Source of the DNA: Spirogloea muscicola
Taxonomy: Eukaryota > Streptophyta > Zygnematophyceae > Spirogloeales > Spirogloeaceae
Reading direction: 5' to 3'
DNA: 19,293 nucleotides
NCBI GenBank assembly: GCA_009602725.1
Contig: WELB01000033.1
Span: 387,758-407,050, forward strand
This document shows, one piece after another, positions 13,283-19,293 of the stretch. The notes beneath the pieces were generated by a model. It was given only the letters and a program-made list of their open reading frames with translations. It was not told the DNA's origin and made no database searches. The translations under genes and the position numbers were made by a program. Every line of letters begins with the position of its first letter. Position 1 is the first letter of the stretch.

Positions 13283-14070
13283 TGCTGCCGTACCACTGCT
13301 GGCCAGCCAGCAGCATCACTTGCTGTGCTGATTGGTCATGCCAATTGCAGCGCAACATTGCGCCGACAGTTGCAGCCACTGCCCCATCTCTTTGGAAATT
13401 TTTTGCCTTAACACGCGCCTGGAAGCCTACCGCACTAATTGCTGCCTCACATGAGCATGCACAGGGCACGCTGCACTTGGTTGTTGAGGCATAAAACGCT
13501 GTAAGTTTGCAGGCTGTCCTGTCAGCCAGACATGAGGCGAAACACCATCGCTTCAGCTAGCCTTAACTCCTGCAGATCCTCCAGCTCCAGCACACAGCAG
13601 GTCTCAAATGAGGACACAGGACTGCATCAGCAGCCATTCAGTCTTGCAGCATCGCCGTCCTTGACTCTGCAGAGCTTATACGGACGAGTGATACGCAGCC
13701 CCACTTGAACTCTTCAAAGCATGGCATGGACGACATTAATTGTTTGTGCCATTTCCCTGCCTGGAGCACTGCACAGGCTGGCAATAGTATCGCGTGTTGA
13801 TCAGAGAAGCTTTTGAAAAGATACTCCTGTTTTAGTAGAGAAGATGCAGAGACCTTATCATAAGCTCACTGATGGTGGACAAGATAATGGAAAACCGCAC
13901 CAATAGCAACTACATGAATCTGACATTTCTGAGAGCAGACTAAAAAATACATGCAAAGCAATGACTCTAAAGATGCGCGCGAAGAAAGCATTGGATGCCA
14001 GGCAGAAGCAAGACAAAGCAATTCGATTGCTGTAAATAGCAAGCAGAAGATGCTGATGCTTAATCTACAA

Positions 14071-14700
14071 TCAATCAGTGTTGATCAAGTTGTCATAGTC
14101 CCCTCGTGATTGCTCCCCACCTATCGTGATTACCCTACTCAACAGACCCAGTATTAAGGTGGTCTTCACAGGCAACAATGTTGAATGAGGCTCTTTCATA
14201 TTAGGGCTTAAGACTTTGCCGCAACCTGCCAAGAAGCAGAAGCGCAAGCATGAAATGCAAGAGGCAGCAACGTCACTTACTGCACCGACTGCAAAGTTGT
14301 CCATCACAAGCAGATTGTTGAAGCGGTGATACTTCCAGCTTTCTCAGCTGCCAAAGAGGAGTACGTGATGGCAGTGCTGTCAGATGTGTCCGTTCTACAT
14401 GACACTTGCAATAGGTGGTTCAGTGCTAGCTAGACTCTCCCTCTTCAGCCGGTGAATGGCAAGCTGAAGTATCTCCTTGAGAGAATTATCAGCATTTGGT
14501 AAAGGTCTTACACAACACGGCTTCCCATGAGTAAGACTCACGAGGCTCGTGGAATCAACAAGCCACGCCATCACTGCTAGAAGCAGTTGTGTTGAAGTGT
14601 TCCAGAGGTTGTTCGCCCTCATGCCCTTGAATAGCAGCCCAGGACAGCATCATGAGTTTCTACTGACCTCCATCACAAGCATCTCACTGAGCTAGAGTAA
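14071..14700 (-). CDS. Putative minus-strand gene, unidentified (several exon-like frames)
   Basis: Minus-strand segments look coding: a possible start MLVME followed by GTCAGT (about 14682); GMRANNLWNTSTQLLLAVM then AWLVDSTSL, ending at GTGAGT (about 14628-14545); PNADNSLKEILQLAIHRLKR then ESLASTEP (about 14500-14405); SWKYHRFNNLLVMDNFAVGA, ending at GTAAGT (about 14340-14283); and CGKVLSPNMKEPHSTLLPVK through GLLSRVITIGGEQSRGDYDN to LINTD and a TGA at 14071-14073. The GT/AG signals at the edges support exons, but I have not proved that the phases all match. I do not recognise the protein. It lies just downstream of the PRP4 kinase gene, which ends at 14786, and points the same way. Confidence 0.35.
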
Positions 14701-14785
14701 GGCTATCAAGATCCCGGAGGCTTCATTGAGAATATCAACGAGACAAAAAGTATGCGTGTTTAACCCTAGCATGACAAAGTTATCT

Positions 14786-18385
<3,600 letters not shown>

Positions 18386-18660
18386 GGCCCCGGCGATCGG
18401 GGCTGCCTCCGCAACGTCACCCCCGCTCCACAGCCATCAACGTGGCAGGCACTTTGCAAAACGGCAACGGAGGCCGCAAGGTCTGAGCCGCAACAGCAGG
18501 GCCCCCCTCGAGGCTCACCTCCGCGTCAAGCGGCGCGGCATGGCGGCCCGGTCCAAGGCCATCATTGGAAGCGGACCCCTCCCTGCCACTGGCGTGAACT
18601 GGAGGGCAGCCTCGGTGCCGCGGCCCCCAGCCCGAGCCTTAGCAAAGACTGCACCTCGTG
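18386..18660. promoter_or_regulatory. Proximal upstream/leader region of the PRP4 kinase gene
   Basis: This GC-rich stretch lies directly upstream of the kinase start codon. Open frames on both strands are explained by base composition; the plus-strand ATG at 18540 leads into a Pro/Ala-rich run and then a polyalanine encoded by the GCC repeat, so I do not call a gene. It is most likely 5' UTR and promoter. Confidence 0.4.
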
Positions 18661-18663
18661 ATC

Positions 18664-18708
<45 letters not shown>

Positions 18709-18754
18709 CGGCGGCGGTTGCGGCGGCGGCGACAGCGGCGACGACGGCGGCGCG
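18664..18754. repeat. CGG/GCC trinucleotide repeat
   Basis: Nearly pure GGC units from 18664 to about 18706, then interrupted units (GGCGAC, GCGGTTG, GACAGCGGC) to 18754. On the kinase strand it would be a GCC repeat about 280-370 bases before the start codon. Repeat length is likely to vary between strains. Confidence 0.9.
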
Positions 18755-18879
18755 ATGGCGGAGGGCGGCTAGGGCAAAACGATGGTGGCGGCCGTTTAAC
18801 GGGACGGGGCTTCTTCGGAGCCGCTTCGTCGCGAGTATCGACGACAGAACGTCGCTTTGACGGTAAGCCCACGACGGTA

Positions 18880-18990
18880 GCAGCCGCCGTCACGTCACGG
18901 CGTTATTCCGACGGGAGGGGAAGGGAAGTTGGCGCGCCAACGTCACCGGCCACCAGACTGACGCCAGCTAAATCAACCAATCAGCATGCT
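18880..18990. promoter_or_regulatory. Putative promoter elements: CRE-like, E2F palindrome, CCAAT box
   Basis: CGTCACGTCACG at about 18888 resembles bZIP sites. TTGGCGCGCCAA at 18929-18940 is a perfect 12-bp palindrome that contains the E2F core GGCGCC-type motif on both strands. CCAAT lies at 18977-18981 on the plus strand. All are 490-600 bp upstream of the PRP4 kinase start codon. No divergent gene could be seen on the plus strand, so they may serve the kinase gene or a gene beyond the window. Confidence 0.45.
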
Positions 18991-19212
18991 GGCCCCCATG
19001 GAAGGGGCCAGGGAAAACGCTAAAACACACAGGGAATCAAGTAGCTAAGAAACACGGTTGTTGTTGGTCCTATTGTCCGGAGCTGCCGGTACTGCTGCTG
19101 CCTCCAAGAATGTTTCTGTCGCTCAAACCGACTCACGTGGCTCACCTAATATGATAGATGGGTGGTGGTCTTACTGCTGTGTCAGGTGGGCGGTCACGAG
19201 CCTGCCCCGGTC
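18991..19212. other. Intergenic stretch, no gene seen
   Basis: Short frames only. CACGTG (19134-19139) is a G-box-type hexamer. Nothing else stands out before the LINE tail at the window edge. Confidence 0.5.
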
Positions 19213-19293
19213 TTGTAGAAGAAGGGCTCGCCCATTGAGAATATGGGCTGGAACAGCCAGCCCAAAAAAGAATGAACAGAGTACAAGAAGAGG
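19213..19293 (-). mobile_element. LINE-tail element (family A), at window edge
   Basis: In minus sense: TTCTTGTACTCTGTTCATTC, TTTTTTGGGCTGG, a hairpin with CCAGCCC, then ATATTCTCAATGGGCGAGCC and CTTCTTCTAC. It is a full family A tail separated from the main cluster by almost 10 kb, including both host genes. Its 5' part runs off the window, so it could be a mini-insertion or the end of a longer LINE. Confidence 0.75.

Larger units (their letters stand above)
12913..14070. other. Gene-poor spacer
   Basis: Apart from the LINE-tail relic at 13015-13090 and the hairpin pair at 13221-13282, I see no gene in this stretch. A minus-strand frame of 210 codons (13469-12837) crosses both of these repeats and has no recognisable domain, so I do not call it a gene. 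From 13500 to 14070 all frames are short and the base composition becomes more AT-rich. Confidence 0.5.

Noticed and set aside
12837-13469. A 210-codon minus-strand open frame
   Set aside because: It runs through two LINE-tail relics and the hairpin pair, and shows no domain. Likely chance in a GC-rich region.

Overview
The window looks like nuclear DNA of a green alga. Two intron-rich, plant-like genes lie on the right: a PRP4-type splicing kinase and a plastid ABCI11-type ABC ATPase. Both have many short GT-AG exons whose phases fit together. The left half is packed with non-LTR retrotransposon debris of a kind found in algal genomes. Trebouxiophyceae would be a reasonable guess, but the sequence alone does not prove it.

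Positions 1 to about 9.7 kb hold a nested scrapyard of at least 15 fragments of LINE-type retrotransposons. Nearly all are the 3' part of the single large ORF: a zinc-binding CxC...HxxxC motif, a restriction-like endonuclease (RLE) with the order RRADLV - DVxT - K..KY, then a conserved C-terminal tail ending in LLTRGY or LLSRGY. At least three subfamilies are present, in both orientations, 5'-truncated and inserted into one another. A gag-protease fragment of an LTR retrotransposon (about 1690-2460) and the first exon of a SixA-like histidine phosphatase (6242-6432) are embedded among them.

The most unusual feature is a set of very short insertions (about 26 to 98 bp) that correspond to the 3' terminus of these LINEs, including a conserved two-hairpin tail. 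Several sit inside other LINE copies. Flanking direct repeats of 7 or 8 bp and uninterrupted paralogous sites elsewhere in the window show that these pieces really moved.

Positions 9.7-14.8 kb hold a putative small minus-strand gene (9750-10170), the ABCI11-like gene (eight exons joined in frame, 10409-12317, N-terminal transit exon unresolved), a repeat-rich spacer with tandem hairpins and two degenerate LINE-tail relics, and a set of exon-like minus-strand ORFs (14071-14700) that I could not identify. Positions 14786-18385 carry the PRP4 kinase gene on the minus strand, with nine exons and about 633 residues. A GCC-repeat leader and an upstream region with an E2F-like palindrome and a CCAAT box follow it. 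The window ends in another LINE tail.

Functionally, the two intact genes are unrelated housekeeping genes: a spliceosome-associated kinase and a plastid transporter ATPase. No operon-like logic links them. The LINE cluster appears non-autonomous here, because no reverse transcriptase catalytic core was found.
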